Assembly: GCA_001792895.1 (NCBI GenBank)
Contig: MARA01000016.1
Span: forward strand, 372,001 to 436,000
Direction: 5' to 3'
Source of the DNA: Lentinus brumalis
Lineage: Eukaryota > Basidiomycota > Agaricomycetes > Polyporales > Polyporaceae
DNA: 64,000 nt
Part shown: positions 25,046-36,797 of the stretch, in pieces
Numbering within the stretch: the stretch's first letter is position 1
Layout of the letters: every line of letters begins with the position of its first letter
Notes under the pieces: generated by a model
Seen by the model: the letters and a program-made list of their open reading frames with translations, nothing else
Database searches by the model: none
What the model was told of the DNA's origin: nothing
Position numbers and translations under genes: made by a program

Positions 25046-25140
25046 TGTCTGCAATCGGCTGGGGATAATGACGGTGTCTTCATGCCGACTTTGTAGCGTC
25101 TTGTAGAGGCGTATCGTAGTCATGTATCATACTGTAGATG

Positions 25141-25923
25141 TCAACCAATCAGTTTCAATGACATCCGTGGTGTGTGGTATGTGTATAAGGCAGTAGCTAT
25201 GTGGGATATGAATGTCTCTGTGGGTGCTCGAGAGTGCTCGGGGAGTGCTCGGAGAGCTGTGCAGGCGGCTAGTGAGCGCTCCTGACAGGGGTACTTGTCT
25301 AATGGGCTATCGCTGCTCGAGAGGCTCGAGAACGCACTCGAGCCAAGTATATTTTTCCTGATGATGATGTGGGCCATGTGCAGTTTGTCCATGAAGTCGT
25401 TGTTACCCTGGAGCGTGCTGATAGGACTAAAGGTGATGCTTACTGCAAATCGTTGGCGGCGTCAGCGTACGGAGAGGGCCGAGAAGTTGTGGACTCACCG
25501 GCAGCTCTTTCACTGCCGCGGATGACCAGATGATGAACGACATCACACATGGGTGGCTTCTCACCCCAGGCTGCAGCGTTGATTATCGACCATTCAGGAA
25601 CGAGCACCACCGTTTCTTCTGGATTGCTCAGTATGCAGGTGATTCGGAGCATTATCACATTGAGCAACATTGGTGAGGGGTTATCGTACTGGGAGCAAGG
25701 GATTAAGTTGAAGACGATCTCAACCACTGTTTAGCCATACCTCGGTAGGAACATGCCCTCGGAGGTGATTGACGAGTGCGTCGAATACGTGCTTCGGCAT
25801 AGCGCTGTTCCGAGTCGCGCCATCTCCTGGTCTCGAACCGCGTTCTTTCGCGCACTCGAGCGCCTGAGCATCCTTGAGTTCAATCCAGCGAAAGCGAGGT
25901 AGAATCATCGTAGCGACGTTCAA
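25141..25923 (-). CDS. Unrecognised three-exon gene
   Basis: I do not recognise the product, but the structure is tidy: exons 25923-25741, 25688-25499 and 25442-25141 join in phase to 224 aa with canonical 52- and 56-nt introns. It begins MNVATMILPRFRWIELKDAQ. It includes MPKHVFDALVNHLRGHVPTE, then MLLNVIMLRITCILSNPE, VVLVPEWSIINAAAWG and HMAHIIIRKNILGSS. Composition is ordinary globular, without a signal peptide. It ends 96 bp from the minisatellite. It and the gene at 23.2 kb share strand, so they could be two parts of one gene interrupted by the repeat. Alternative: a truncated gene whose 3' end has drifted into low-complexity sequence. Confidence 0.55.
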
Positions 25924-26143
25924 CGTTAAGAGGACTAGTGAAGCAAAAGGCCTAGGGGGTTAGTAGCGACAAACCCTGAGTACTTAGGAGCAGCTGTGGC
26001 TGTACATTGCCAGTTATGGACGAGATCCTGACTGCGCCTCTCACTGGGCCACAGCGTGACACGAGGCTCCGACTCGTCGACTGTCCTCAGACACTAAGGA
26101 CACGCAGACCATGCTGCTACTGCGTTGAGTATCCTGTTATTAC
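25924..26143. other. Divergent intergenic region
   Basis: Short gap between the minus-strand unknown gene and the F-box-like relic; nothing recognised. Confidence 0.3.
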
Positions 26144-26470
26144 ATGTTTCTGCACTTATTAACTGCGGGTATGCAGTGCGGTCGGCGGTTGTCGGACCCA
26201 GGCTCACGACCGTCGGCCTGGTTCTTCCATCCAGAAGATGCGGTACGGATCCTGGCATGCGCCCGAGAAACGCTACACGAATGCTTCTGTGGGAGAAGAT
26301 GCGCTGGCGAGGGAACAGTGACAACCCTGCCTCGAATCCAACCCCTGGACCGTCTGCCGCCTTCGGAACTCTTGGAAATCTTTCTGTTACTTCACAGGCA
26401 TCTCACTATTCCCGCGAAACCCTCTGGGTATGCTTTAAGAGCGCCCTGTTGGCAGCACTCTAAGAAGTAG
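26144..26470 (+). pseudogene. F-box-like N-terminal remnant
   Basis: A short open frame contains LDRLPPSELLEIFLLLHRH, the usual start of a basidiomycete F-box domain (LPPELLxEIF). It then stops at 26470 without the following F-box helices or leucine-rich body. No continuing exon was found before the CoA-ligase gene starts. It is probably a truncated relic; a chance match is possible because the motif is short. Confidence 0.4.
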
Positions 26471-26745
26471 ACGCTTTAGGTTCGACGCCGCCCGTGAGTT
26501 CTTTCATCAGCGCGTGGGCGCGTCCAACTATTCATATTACTGATATCTGTCCAAGAGTTACAGACTTCTGAGCTTTCAAAATCGGATGCCGCATCTTCGC
26601 CCCTGGTTGTAGGTGGAGCCTTCTTATACGAGGCTGTGCATAAGTAAGGCTGGGACTCAGCCTACCGACCTCGGCGATACAAGTGCCGCCGTCCTCGAAC
26701 CGCCCTCTGGCGCCGCGTACACAACTGCCTCCTCTACCGTTCTCG

Positions 26746-29501
26746 ATGTCTATCTTTCAGTCCCGTGGCCCCACTTTTGTTCCCCCTCCCGACGACTTGA
26801 CTATCCCGCAGGTCATCTTGGACGGAGTCGGCGCACACTTTACCAGACTGGTAAGGCCTGTCGAATGTCCATGCTTCATCGACGAGGAGAGTGGAAGGGC
26901 AATATATCTTCACGAGGTGCGCACCATCTCTGTCAATCCTTCCAATTACTGAAAGTACTGAACGTTGAACGTGCGGCCCTTAGCTCCGGGAGAGGAGTCA
27001 TCAGCTGGCTGACGTGGTCAAAGGTCGTTGGGATATCTGTGAGCTCAAACCATCTATGTTGTACTCTTTGTCTCATCAACTTTGACCGTAGCTCCTGGGG
27101 ATGTTGGTGAGTTCCCTATGTCACAACGAGTCTGTCGTTCTCTGACATCGTCCCTGAGTCTCGATCTACACGCCCAACCATGTCGGTCTGTCGCTTTGTG
27201 CGCCATATCAACACTCCTCTCCTCACCCTGCACACAGATTACGGTGTCATTGCCTGGGCTGTTCAACGTCTAGGTGGAATTTTGGCGTGAGTGTCTCGCT
27301 TCTCCTTATAGAGAACTGTCTTAACGGGTCCCCATGTGCAGTACACACAGCCCCGACCTGACGACCGACGAACTAGGTTCGTTCCGCGACCTATGTCCAC
27401 CGAGATACGTTGACACTGACTTGCGAGATGCGCACTAGTTCACCAGCTACAAATTGCCACACCTGTGCTGCTCATCGCACACCCGGGAAATTTAGCCACC
27501 GCTCTTCGTGCGATGCAGAAGGTCCAGATATCACGCGAACGCCTGGTCATTCTCGACGGACACGAAGCCCCCGACTCCCGCTTCTCGTCGCTCGAGGACC
27601 TTTTCGCGAGCCACGCGATGTACCGTCCGCGCGTAGAGCACACGTTCAAAGCTGGGGAGGCCAAGTCCGCAATCGCGTTCCTCTGCTTCTCTTCCGGGAC
27701 CACCGGCAAACCGAAGGTGCGTCCACCCTTAGAGGCGAACGCTGTGAGCTCGCTGACTGCTGTTTCAGGCCGTCGCAGTATCGCACTACAACGTTATCTG
27801 TAACGTAGTCCAGGTGGCTACCTTCAATCGCATGCACGAGGACTATGCACCTGCGGAGAAGAGACGCTTTCGGGTAGGGGACATAGTCGCGGGAGTGCTA
27901 CCGCTTTACCGTGAGTTCCGCTCAGAATCATGCTGCTAACACTCCTCACGCTGGCGAACATAGATATCTTTGGCCTTGTCATCAACGTGAGTTCCCTATA
28001 CGTACAAATTGTGGGGACTATGGCACTCACCTTTCGTAGCTCCATCTGACGCTGTACGGAGCGGTATGTCGTGCAGCAACCTGAGCTCATGGGTGCTTGA
28101 GTTGACATGTCGTTATGATCCAGATGACCGTCGTGATGGCGAAGCAGTTCAACTACGAGAACCTCTTGAAGAGCATTCAGCGCTGCCGCATCACTCATCT
28201 CAAGTGCGTACGGCCACTGAGGCTGTCAGAATGTTCCTAAGACACTCAATATGGCTCTTCAGCATCGTGCCGCCTCAGGCCGTCCTGTTTTGCAAGGTAA
28301 GAAATCAGTTGGTCACATATCCCTTCGCTGAGACTCAAACGCCATTCTACATCAGCACCCCTTGACGAAGAAGTACGACCTCTCTAGTGTCCGCTACTGT
28401 GTGGTTGCCGGAGCACCGATGTCGGGAGAACTGGCCGAGCAGCTCATACAAGTGTTCCCTGGTGTGCAACTCGGCCAGGGATGGGGTAAGCATATCTCGA
28501 TCTTAACGTCGTAGAGCCCCTGCCATAATTCGTTGTCTTAAGGCATGACGGAGACTTGTGCGACGGGAACCATGGTGAGTGCTATCCATAGGTGACATGA
28601 ACCGCGTGGCGCCGGTCCTTATCCCATCTCCGCAGTTTCCGATTGAGCAGTGGGTCGGTACCCCCGGCAGCTGCGGACAGCTCGTCTCAGGCACCGTCGC
28701 CAAGATCGTCAAGGTCGACGGCACACTCGCGCGTGTGGAAGAGCCGGGAGAGCTGTGTATCCAAGGCCCGCAAGTCGTGCTAGGTTACTATCGGAACGAC
28801 GATGCGTGCGTCTCTCCTCTCTGGTTATAGTCGTGCTCGAGGCTGACCTCCGGTGCGGATGCGTCGTAGCACGAAGGAGACCTTCATCGACGGGTGAGAA
28901 TGGCTCATACGAACATGCCTTACTCGTCGCGTCTTGACACTCTGTCCTCTACAGATGGATTCGCACAGGCGACGAGGCACTCTTCAAAGAGAATGGGGAT
29001 ATGTACATGACCGGACGCATCAAGGTTCACTTGACATTTGACAAACGCGCTATACATATTCTGATCCCGAGTGGTCCACAGGAGCTGATCAAGGTCAAGG
29101 GGTACCAAGTGTCGCCCTCGGAACTCGAAGGGTACCTCCTCAATCATCCGGACGTGGCCGATGCTGCAGTAATAGGCGTCCCGGATGACTACGCGGGGGA
29201 GGTGCCGCTCGCCTACATCGTCCTCAAGCCACAGGTCGCTGCCGCGGTGAAGAAGGACGCCGAACTGGCAAAGGACGAACGGGCCAAGCTCTACAAGGTC
29301 AGTTTCGGAGCCTCCTTGATGCTGCTCGTGTGCATGCTTGACGCTCCATACCAGCACGTCTCCTCCATCGCTTCGCGGTACAAGTGGCTCGATGGTGGGG
29401 TGGTGTTCATCGACGCGGTTCCCAAAAGCGCCAGCGGGAAGATATTGAAGCGCGTGCTCATCGAACAGAGCAAGAAACTACCGCCTCGTGCACGCCTCTG
29501 A
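26746..29501 (+). CDS. AMP-dependent acyl-CoA synthetase, 4-coumarate-CoA ligase-like
   Basis: ANL superfamily: activates a carboxylic acid with ATP to an acyl-AMP, then to the CoA thioester. ATG 26746; first exon MSIFQSRGPTFVPPPDDLTI. Signature blocks in order: IYTPNHVDYGVIAWAVQRLG split by an intron near 27.2 kb, and the P-loop AIAFLCFSSGTTGKPK near 27.7 kb. Next are AVAVSHYNVICNV, QLGQGWGMTETCATGTM near 28.5 kb and GELCIQGPQVVLGYYRN. The hinge GWIRTGDEALF lies near 28.95 kb. The C-terminal ELIKVKGYQVSPSELEG follows near 29.1 kb, and VPKSASGKILKR carries the catalytic Lys near 29.45 kb. About fourteen short introns. All core motifs are intact. It is followed 276 bp downstream, same strand, by an alpha/beta hydrolase. 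No SKL-type peroxisomal signal; it ends PRARL, a weak PTS1-like tripeptide (ARL) at best. Confidence 0.9.
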
Positions 29502-29776
29502 GTCGGTCCTCCCACGTTTCCCTATCGTGACAGTCCTGCCGGGTAGGCTTACTGTGTATTCACCGATGTATGCGTCCATCTCCGTCGGCGCCACGCCGTA
29601 GCCCAGAGCGAATACAGCCGTGTACTAGGGTCGATTGTGATTCAGGGAATGCCCACTGCCCAGCCAAAGATGCGCTGACAGCCCTATTGCAGGGCGGTAG
29701 AGATTGTTTGGGTCATAAAAGACCCATTCACCAGCCATGCACCCCGCTCTCTCTCGGTATACTAACGTCTAACGTC

Positions 29777-31148
29777 ATGGTGATGGTGCTGACCTCAGAG
29801 ACCTTCGTACTGCGTGGACCCCAAGAGGATGGTGGCCTCGACATCGCCGTAACCCGCTACTGCCCGGGCGCAAGCGCGCCTGCTACATCTGCAACTGGCG
29901 ACCGCGTGTCTTTGTTATTTCTCCATGGCGTGTCATATCGTGCGTACGTGTTTCCGGCTACTCTGAACATCGCTGAAACGTCGCTTCGCAGACAAGGAGA
30001 CATGGATTCCTACAATAGAGCACCTTTTTGACCTGCAAGCTACCACGCCACAGTCCGGGTTCGCCGTCATCGAGGCTTGGGCGATAGATTCGCCTAGCCA
30101 TGGACAATCTGCCATCCTGAACGATGCGCGGTTGCTCTCTCATCCCCAAGGCATCAGTGAGTCACAGACGTTCTGCATGCATAATGACAGGAACTGACTA
30201 GTCAAAGCTGCACACGAGGTCGCTCGCGCAGTCCAAGTCTTCTTGAAGTCGGGCTTGATAGCAGGGAACTTACTAGTGGGGGTCGCTCACTCCGCCTCCG
30301 TGTCCGTGATGTGCGTCAGTTTCTCATCGACAAGACCTCCCGCTGACACGATCCGCCTCAGCTCTCTTTCGACGCTGGGCTATAAAACGGGGAACTTACC
30401 CTATTCGTCTTTGATTCTCGTCGAGCCACCTATCATGACTCGAAAAGTATTCGCGCGAGCCACCAAGAAAGGGAAGGCCTGGGAGCTCTTGGTAGAGATG
30501 GCGAAGACCCGCAAGGACATCTGGCCGTCGCGCGAGGCTGCGCGAGACTGGATGTCGAAACGACTGCCGTGGAACTCCTGGATTCCCCGTTGCCTTGACC
30601 TATTCGTCGTGAGTTCGTAGTCACTGCTCGCCGTTACTCGTCATCCTCACGTGCACGCAGGAATACGCCCTACGAGACTTACCAACCGCAACTTATCCTG
30701 ATCAGACGGACGGCGTTACGCTCTGCTGCACCCGGGACCACGAGGCAGCTGGTTACATCTACCACCAAGACGGGTTCGACAGTCTCGACCGCCTGGGGGA
30801 CATCTGCCCCATGATTCCGGTCCACTGCATCTTCGGCGAGAAAGAGGATGTCGTGTTAGTGATACACAGCCCGAGTCAGTCGAGTATTTCACTCACCTGA
30901 TGCCCGTTCAGACCGAATTTCGTCAAGGCTGGTTTCGTCGATGCGAGACAGGGTCGAAAGATGGCCTCAATCACCACTGTACCGAATGCGGGGCATCTGG
31001 TAAGTTCCTCGCTGGAGCTGAGTTCTGGAGGTCACTTACCATCCTGCTGCAGGTGGTAGAGGAACATCCGGATGGTCTCGCCGAGGCAATCTGGGCAACC
31101 ATGCAGGGAAGTTGGCGGTCGAATACGGGCATTATGTATAAGCTGTGA
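29777..31148 (+). CDS. Alpha/beta hydrolase-fold protein
   Basis: Serine hydrolase or esterase-like; substrate unknown. ATG at 29777 (a second in-frame ATG at 29783). Blocks: VSLLFLHGVSY (HG oxyanion motif), DKETWIPTIEHLFDLQ and IEAWAIDSPSHGQSAIL. The nucleophile elbow is read across an intron as GVAHSASVSL, then PYSSLILVEPPI. Later come DICPMIPVHCIFGEKEDVV with the acid position and VPNAGHLVVEEHPDGLAEAI with the catalytic His. Elbow residues differ from the classical GHSxG: Val-Ala-His-Ser-Ala-Ser. Stop at 31148. Codirectional with the CoA-ligase-like gene, which fits release or processing of a CoA-activated product, but that link is inference. Confidence 0.8.
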
Positions 31149-31328
31149 TACTTCTGTGGTAGTTCTCGCCGTTATCGAGTCGCTGCATCTCTTCAATTTC
31201 TTGTGCGGGCCGGGAATCCTGGAAACCAGGTCATAGAGAGCAGTCTACCCGTATAGTCGTCGCAGGGTAACGGCGTCGGCTTTGCTTATCACTTCCTTAC
31301 ACTTGCTCCACCACCTACGGGACACTTG

Positions 31329-32654
31329 TCACGGAAATACAGTGTTCATCCACGCAGCCATCCTCCGGCGGTCCGACTCACTAGAGCCCACGGTCAACCA
31401 TCCCTCGATCTGTCGTAGCAACTCTCCACCGGTCAGAGCCCGCCAATAGTCTTCGTCCTTTGTTTTGATAGCCTATCAGGACGAAGATGGGCTTAGGCAA
31501 GGTTACGGGCAAGGATGTCGCCGCTCACCTCCGCATATACGACGCGCAGCCTCGCGGCGTCCTCGGGGCTGCAGAACCACCACATCCCTTCTTGAGCGAA
31601 GCGAGGGTCATAGGCACCATTGTACTGGATCCAAGCCGGGTACTGGGCATCCAGTACAAGCGGCTTCGTAGAGTGGAACTCCCAGTCTACCAATCCAGAG
31701 ATATGGCCTGCATCATTTGTAAGAACGTTCGCTCCGTGAAGATCGCCATGACTGAGGACACAACGCCGGTATGGGGACGCGGAAAGGCGGTGGATAATGA
31801 GTGGCAGTTCTTCTACGAGGCGATCAAGCATGGCGTTCGCGTGCGACCGGTCGGCATCCTGTCGGATGTCTATGAGGTTGGATGCGCGTCTCTCTTCGAT
31901 GAGGGCGTCCATGTACTCTTCCAGGGTGTCAAACACCCGCGAGGTAGAAGCCGTGAAGCGAGGAGTGAGCAGTGGGATGATGTTCACGACATTATCGCGG
32001 ACAAGCGTCGTGCCGATGCGTTGCGGTACCTCCACGTTGTGCAGCTGCAGCATGATTTCCGCGGTCGCACGGATGAGCGACTCCTAGGGAAGATGAGTAA
32101 GAGTGAGTATGGGAGCTACATATGTAAATATCGAGAACACTCACCTTCGCGGAAAATGGCAGATCGCCGAAAATATTCAGCAAACAGTCCCCTGGGAGCT
32201 TCTCCATGACAGCAAACGTCTGCGGCTCGCACTCAGACCGACGCACGACGCATCGAATACGTGGTACGGGAAGAGAGGTCCGCTCGCTGAGCCACGACAA
32301 CAGAGCAACCTCGCTCTCGAACATATCCTGCGACCACGCACTCTGTTCCTGTCCCTGCACGGGAGCACGAACAATCTCCCGACGTCCGTCCTCCAGCTCG
32401 ATCTCCAACACCTGCATGCAACAACGGTCATCGGGCGATCAGCCATCGGGAGCCGACGTGCTCACCAAGTTGCGTTGAGCCGATCGCACGTCGGTACTCA
32501 TGACCTTAGACGATAAAGCAGCCTCGATTCTGTCGAGGAACTCGCGACGAGAATGCTCGATGTCATCGCCTACAGTCCAACGCTCAGATGAAGATGGCAT
32601 GACGGGCAGCTGCTCGCGCTGCCCGTCCCGGTTCCAGAACGACGCAAGGGCCAT
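31329..32654 (-). CDS. APH-type phosphotransferase (intact paralogue of the gene at the left edge)
   Basis: Four exons, all in phase: 32654-32466, 32411-32145, 32083-31529 and 31472-31329, giving 384 aa. N-terminus MALASFWNRDGQREQLP. Then follow FAVMEKLPGDCLLNIFGD, the catalytic loop RRCVLSHGDLHGANVL and HISGLVDWEFHST. The end is YWRALTGGELLRQIEGW. The catalytic Asp and Asn and the metal Asp are all present. Intron positions match those of the paralogue at 1-1192, where the second intron uses GC instead of GT. It converges with the alpha/beta hydrolase gene (180 bp between stops). Function of fungal members is not established. Confidence 0.88.
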
Positions 32655-33225
32655 GTTAGTGGTGACTTTGAGGGTAGACAAGATCGCTGTGGAAGTCAGC
32701 AAGCCATCTCCCAAGGGATATATAGTAGACGGCGAGCACCGCCAGTAGTGCTAGTCGTTTCCGTAGTGAATGCGATCTGGACGAGAACAACGTCCCATTG
32801 ATGCCTTCACGGAAATGAGTGGATGGAGACGAGTTACGCGGGCATGGGCGCGCCCACGGGTGCATACGAGACGACAACTGTGCTTGTCCTGGTATAGTGA
32901 TCCTTGTTAGCGAGCCTTGTCCTCAAGACCTAGTGGGAACATACCTGCCGAAGCGGCATCGACGAAGGCGTGTCAGGTATCTCGTTAGCAGCACAACAGT
33001 CGCCTCAAAGTGGTAAGTAGTAGACGAGGCACTCTTTAATCTTGTACGAAGAGATCGTACTCCGCGTCTCACGCTTCGCGTGTTGCGCTATGTCACAATG
33101 GGTATGCAACAAAGATTCTGGTATGGGTTGAGACGACGGCTACACGATACATAACTTCTGCAAACCGCAGAAGTCAGTCCCAAGTCCACGCGCATCACAA
33201 ACGACAAGACTCACAACAACCCTAA
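32655..33225. other. Intergenic upstream of the APH gene
   Basis: Contains a TATA-like element at 32718-32724; otherwise no gene recognised. The right end runs into the 3' end of the minus-strand coiled-coil gene. Confidence 0.4.
32718..32724 (-). promoter_or_regulatory. TATA-like element of the APH gene
   Basis: The plus strand reads atatata, about 65 bp upstream of the ATG at 32654 on the minus strand. Position and sequence suit a core promoter; no experimental support. Confidence 0.4.
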
Positions 33226-36123
33226 TCAACCCCGCCACGTCGGCACGGACGCAGCATCCGCACTCCCAATAGGCACCCTCCTCGGTCCACCCCCTCTCAT
33301 CGGAGGCTTCGCGCCCGGCCTGCCACTCGCCCCAGCCCCAGTCCCGGCGCGCGCCCGTGCCCCGATACCCAGCGGCCTCCCCGGCGCAGTCTTCTTCGCG
33401 TCCCTCGAGCCTGAAGCAGACGGCCCAGAACCCGTGCTCTTCGTGCTCCCCGCAGAGGCCGCCCCGGAGCCCGAACTGGAGGCCGAAGGCGCAGACAGCT
33501 TCGCGCGCTTGACGTTCTCCTTCTCGAGCGGCCCGCCCGCCCGGGTCCGCGGCCGCGAAGCCGGTTGTGGTGCGGGCGCGGGTGCAGCTTTCGCCTTGCC
33601 CTTATCCTTGTTCTTGGCCTGGGTGCCGGAGGCCGCAGCTTTCCGAGCAGCTGCTGGGGCCTTGGTCTGTGCCGGGACCTGAGGCTTAGGCTTGGGCTGC
33701 TTGTCCCGGAATGGGCTATCGTCGTCCTCGGACACGCCCAGCTCCTCTGCGAGGCTCCGCACAGGTGCAGACGGTGTCGCGTCCATGGCGTTCTCGTCCA
33801 CCTCTGCAAGCGCGTCGAGCTGTGGACCCTCCGGGGAGTCGGGCGACATGGCCATCATCAAAATCCGGCTCAGCGGGCTCGGCTTCACCGGGGAATACGC
33901 ATGTACCATGCGTTGTGCGAAGGGCTTCGCCATCGGAAATGGGCGAGGCGTCTTGGGTACTACAGGCGGTGGTGGTTCTGAAGATAAGGATGCAGATGAA
34001 CTTGAGGGGAGAGGTTCCGGTGTGACGTCCGAACTGTCATTCGAGACGTCCGCGGATGGTGGTGGCATCTCGAACTTTGGCATTGGCGGGAGGGGTGGGA
34101 GGTGTGCGCGGACGTCATCGAAGGATGCCGCAGGCGAAGGAGGAGGGAGCACGAATGCACTCGTCAGGTGCGGTGAAGGAGGTGGTGATGGCGCAGCTAT
34201 ACTCGTCTTGAATTCCGGCCGCTGTCTTGAGGGGGAAGGGGGGATGGCGGGGATAGATGATGGGTCAACTTCCGTCTCGTACGCAGGAAGGACCTTGCTC
34301 TTTCTGGGCGATAATGCAACTGCACCCAGCCCGGAAGATCTCCGTGAGACGCGACTCTTCCGTGGAGCAGCACCCTTGACTCTGTGCTTCCGCGGTGACC
34401 TTCGTGTCGACGGTTTGGGAACAATGTCTGGAGAAATCGTGGACAGCTTGGTGGAAGAGGGTCCCGCAACAGCTGGAGTCGGAGGGAGCTCGGCGAGCAT
34501 CTGCTCTACCTCCCATGTTCGCTTATCCTCGAGGAGCTTCAGTCGTTCGGCCTGCAGGAGAGAAGTTCAGTGACTGTTAAGAAAGATTAGATTGAAGATA
34601 CCACAGACCTCCAGCGCGGCCTTCTCCCTCCCCAGCCGTACAGCCGCTTCAGTGAACTTGCGTCGCTCTTGCTCCAGCTCCTTGAAGCGTTCATCTAATC
34701 GTTTCTGCTCTTCGTCTCGCGCTGGGGCAGTCATCAGGTCCACGCTCATCTCCGCAACGTCGTTAGAAGCGAGACGCTGCTCCTCCGCGAATCGATCGAA
34801 TAGCTCTTGCGTCTGTGCGGCCGCTGCCGCAGCTTGTTTCTGCGACTGGTCTACAAAACGATGAGCTAAAATCGAGTAATCGGGAGAAGAGACGACATAC
34901 CGAGTTCTTCGCGAAGCTTATCGACAACTGCTTGCAATCGATCGACCTCCTTGCTCTCCTGCGCCCCATCCCTTGCTGCAGATGAAGAGACCCTGTGCAG
35001 ACTTGAGCGAGATGTCGTCACTGCCTCTGACCGGGTCGAGATGATGTCGCGTAGAGACGTGAACAACGAATTGAAGGTGTCCGACGCCGACTCATCCGGA
35101 GTGCCGGGGAACAGCGTACTCATTGTCAACGTCGATGGCTACGTAAGGTTAGCACCACACTTCGAAATATCGTTGGACCGGCTACGACGTACCTCTTCCT
35201 GGGACTGAGAGTCGGACTCACCCGTCGATCGCAAGGCATGAAGCAGCCTCTGCAATTCGTTCGCAGCAGACAGCAAGATATCCCGCAGCTTGCGGTTCTG
35301 CTCGAAAAGCTCCTTCCGCGCAGTCTCTGCCTGCTCCAGCGCAACATCGAGGAAACCTTGCCCCTTCCCTCGTAGCTGCACGTCGGAGGCCTCTACGACG
35401 TCGAGGTTGGCGCATGTCAGTCCCGCGCGCAGGGAGCCGATCTTGAGCTGTGCGTCGGACAGCTTGCTCCACCGCTCGACCATGCGTTCCTTCTCCTTCT
35501 CAATCTTCTTGATCTCGGTCTGGTGTGTCGCGCGGAGTGCGTGCAACGTTGACCGTGTTCGCTGCAGTTCTGCGGTGGTGTGCTTGTGTGCGTTCTCGCA
35601 GCTTTGCAGGGACTTGGTCGCGGCTCTGGAGCGAAGTTCGCGTCGGGAAGCATGGAGAGGACAGAAGTGTACAGGACTCACGACATACGCGTCTTGTGGA
35701 GGTTCATCTCGCGTTCGGCGTTGGCGGCCCTCTCAGTCTCTGTCTTGTACATGGAGGTGAGGCGCTCATGGTCATAGGAAATCGTCCGAAGTTTCGTGCT
35801 AAGGTCTTCGGTGCGCGACATGTCGTCCTGCAATCGTTCTGTATGTCGTCACCTTCATCCGAAAGAAGACTCACAATCCGTTGGCTCAGCATTCCCAAGA
35901 GACACTTGACCACCCTGTCCGCATCCGCCTTCGCGAGACCGTCCAGGGACAACCCCGCGTCGTGAACAAAACCATGTGCAACCAGCTGAGAGTTTATGTA
36001 CTGCAAGCTAGATGTCGAAGTGCAGGAATCAGATGAACCAGCCTCAGAGAAAGGCGAGCCTAGGTCGGAGAGAGACGCGTTCAGAGCCCACTGAACGACT
36101 TTCTTGGGCGTTGCCAAAGCCAT
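33226..36123 (-). CDS. Coiled-coil protein with ADIP/SSX2IP-like (Msd1-like) N-terminal half
   Basis: Animal ADIP/SSX2IP and fission-yeast Msd1 anchor microtubule minus ends at centrosomes or spindle poles. From ATG 36123: MALATPKKVVQWALNASLSD, then LQYINSQLVAHGFVHDAGL and LAKADADRVVKCLLGMLSQR. This is the conserved head of the family. A long coiled coil follows: DDMSRTEDLSTKLRTISYDH, TEIKKIEKEKERMVERWSKL (the KEKERMVERWSKL part is typical) and EQAETARKELFEQNRKLRD. The last large exon (34500-33226) is a 425-residue low-complexity Pro/Ser/Ala/Lys tail with ARAGTGAGASGRPG-like stretches. Small exons between 34.5 and 35.7 kb are joined by canonical introns. The tail is GC-rich and opens a long antisense frame that should be ignored. 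Confidence 0.7.
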
Positions 36124-36797
36124 AAAAGAATCTAGTGTTGTCTTCGGTACATATACGCGCGTAAGTCGTCGAGAAGCGCAGGCCTGGAAGTGGAAAGTCG
36201 AGGTTGAGGTCGTGGTCAACGTCGGGAACGACGCCGAGAACCACCCGCGCGTTCGCATCACGTGGGCGAGACTTGCTGTAGGGCAGGCGCGGGCGAAGAT
36301 TGGGCGCGACTCGGAGAACGTCCTGATACTGTACCAGTACTTACGTTCGCTCCTCAAGTCTCTATACCTGTGTTGCAAGGTGTAGGATAAGGATACATGC
36401 AGCGCGGATTTGTTTTGAATATTGGTGAGCATCACGTTGTTCGTTTGGCTTCCGCCATCCTCGAGAGTCTGTCCTAATAGCAGCAGCAGGTGATATGTAC
36501 GAGTACGCGGAGTCGACCTCCGAGGAGCAGAATGTCCTTGATCAGCGCCATTGGCCGCCGAGGTAGGGTCGCCTTGGAGTCACCCCCAATCCCAATCCTC
36601 TCGATCCTGGGCGCGCCGCGCAGATGCTGCAGATGCGCTCAGGATGTTGATCGTTCGGCCGCCCTGCCTCATGGAAGCAGACTTGTTTCGGTGCTTGGAT
36701 TGGAGATCTGGCCTTCACCGCGGTGTCTGAACGTCTCAAGAAGCCCGGCAGCGAGACGGTCGCTGTACTCTCACCGTCTCCTACCCCCATCAACGCG
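36124..36797. other. Divergent intergenic region, coiled-coil gene and P450
   Basis: About 670 bp shared by two divergent genes; open frames here lack any recognised domain. Probably carries both promoters; no clear TATA near the P450 start. Confidence 0.4.

Noticed and set aside
23938..25123. Very long open frames on both strands (376, 326 and 292 codons)
   Set aside because: They run through the C-rich minisatellite, whose units contain no stop codon in any frame; translation is pure repeat.
33692..34573. 293-codon plus-strand open frame
   Set aside because: It is antisense to the Pro/Ser/Ala-rich tail of the coiled-coil gene; low-complexity GC-rich coding DNA keeps the opposite frame open, and it has no domain.
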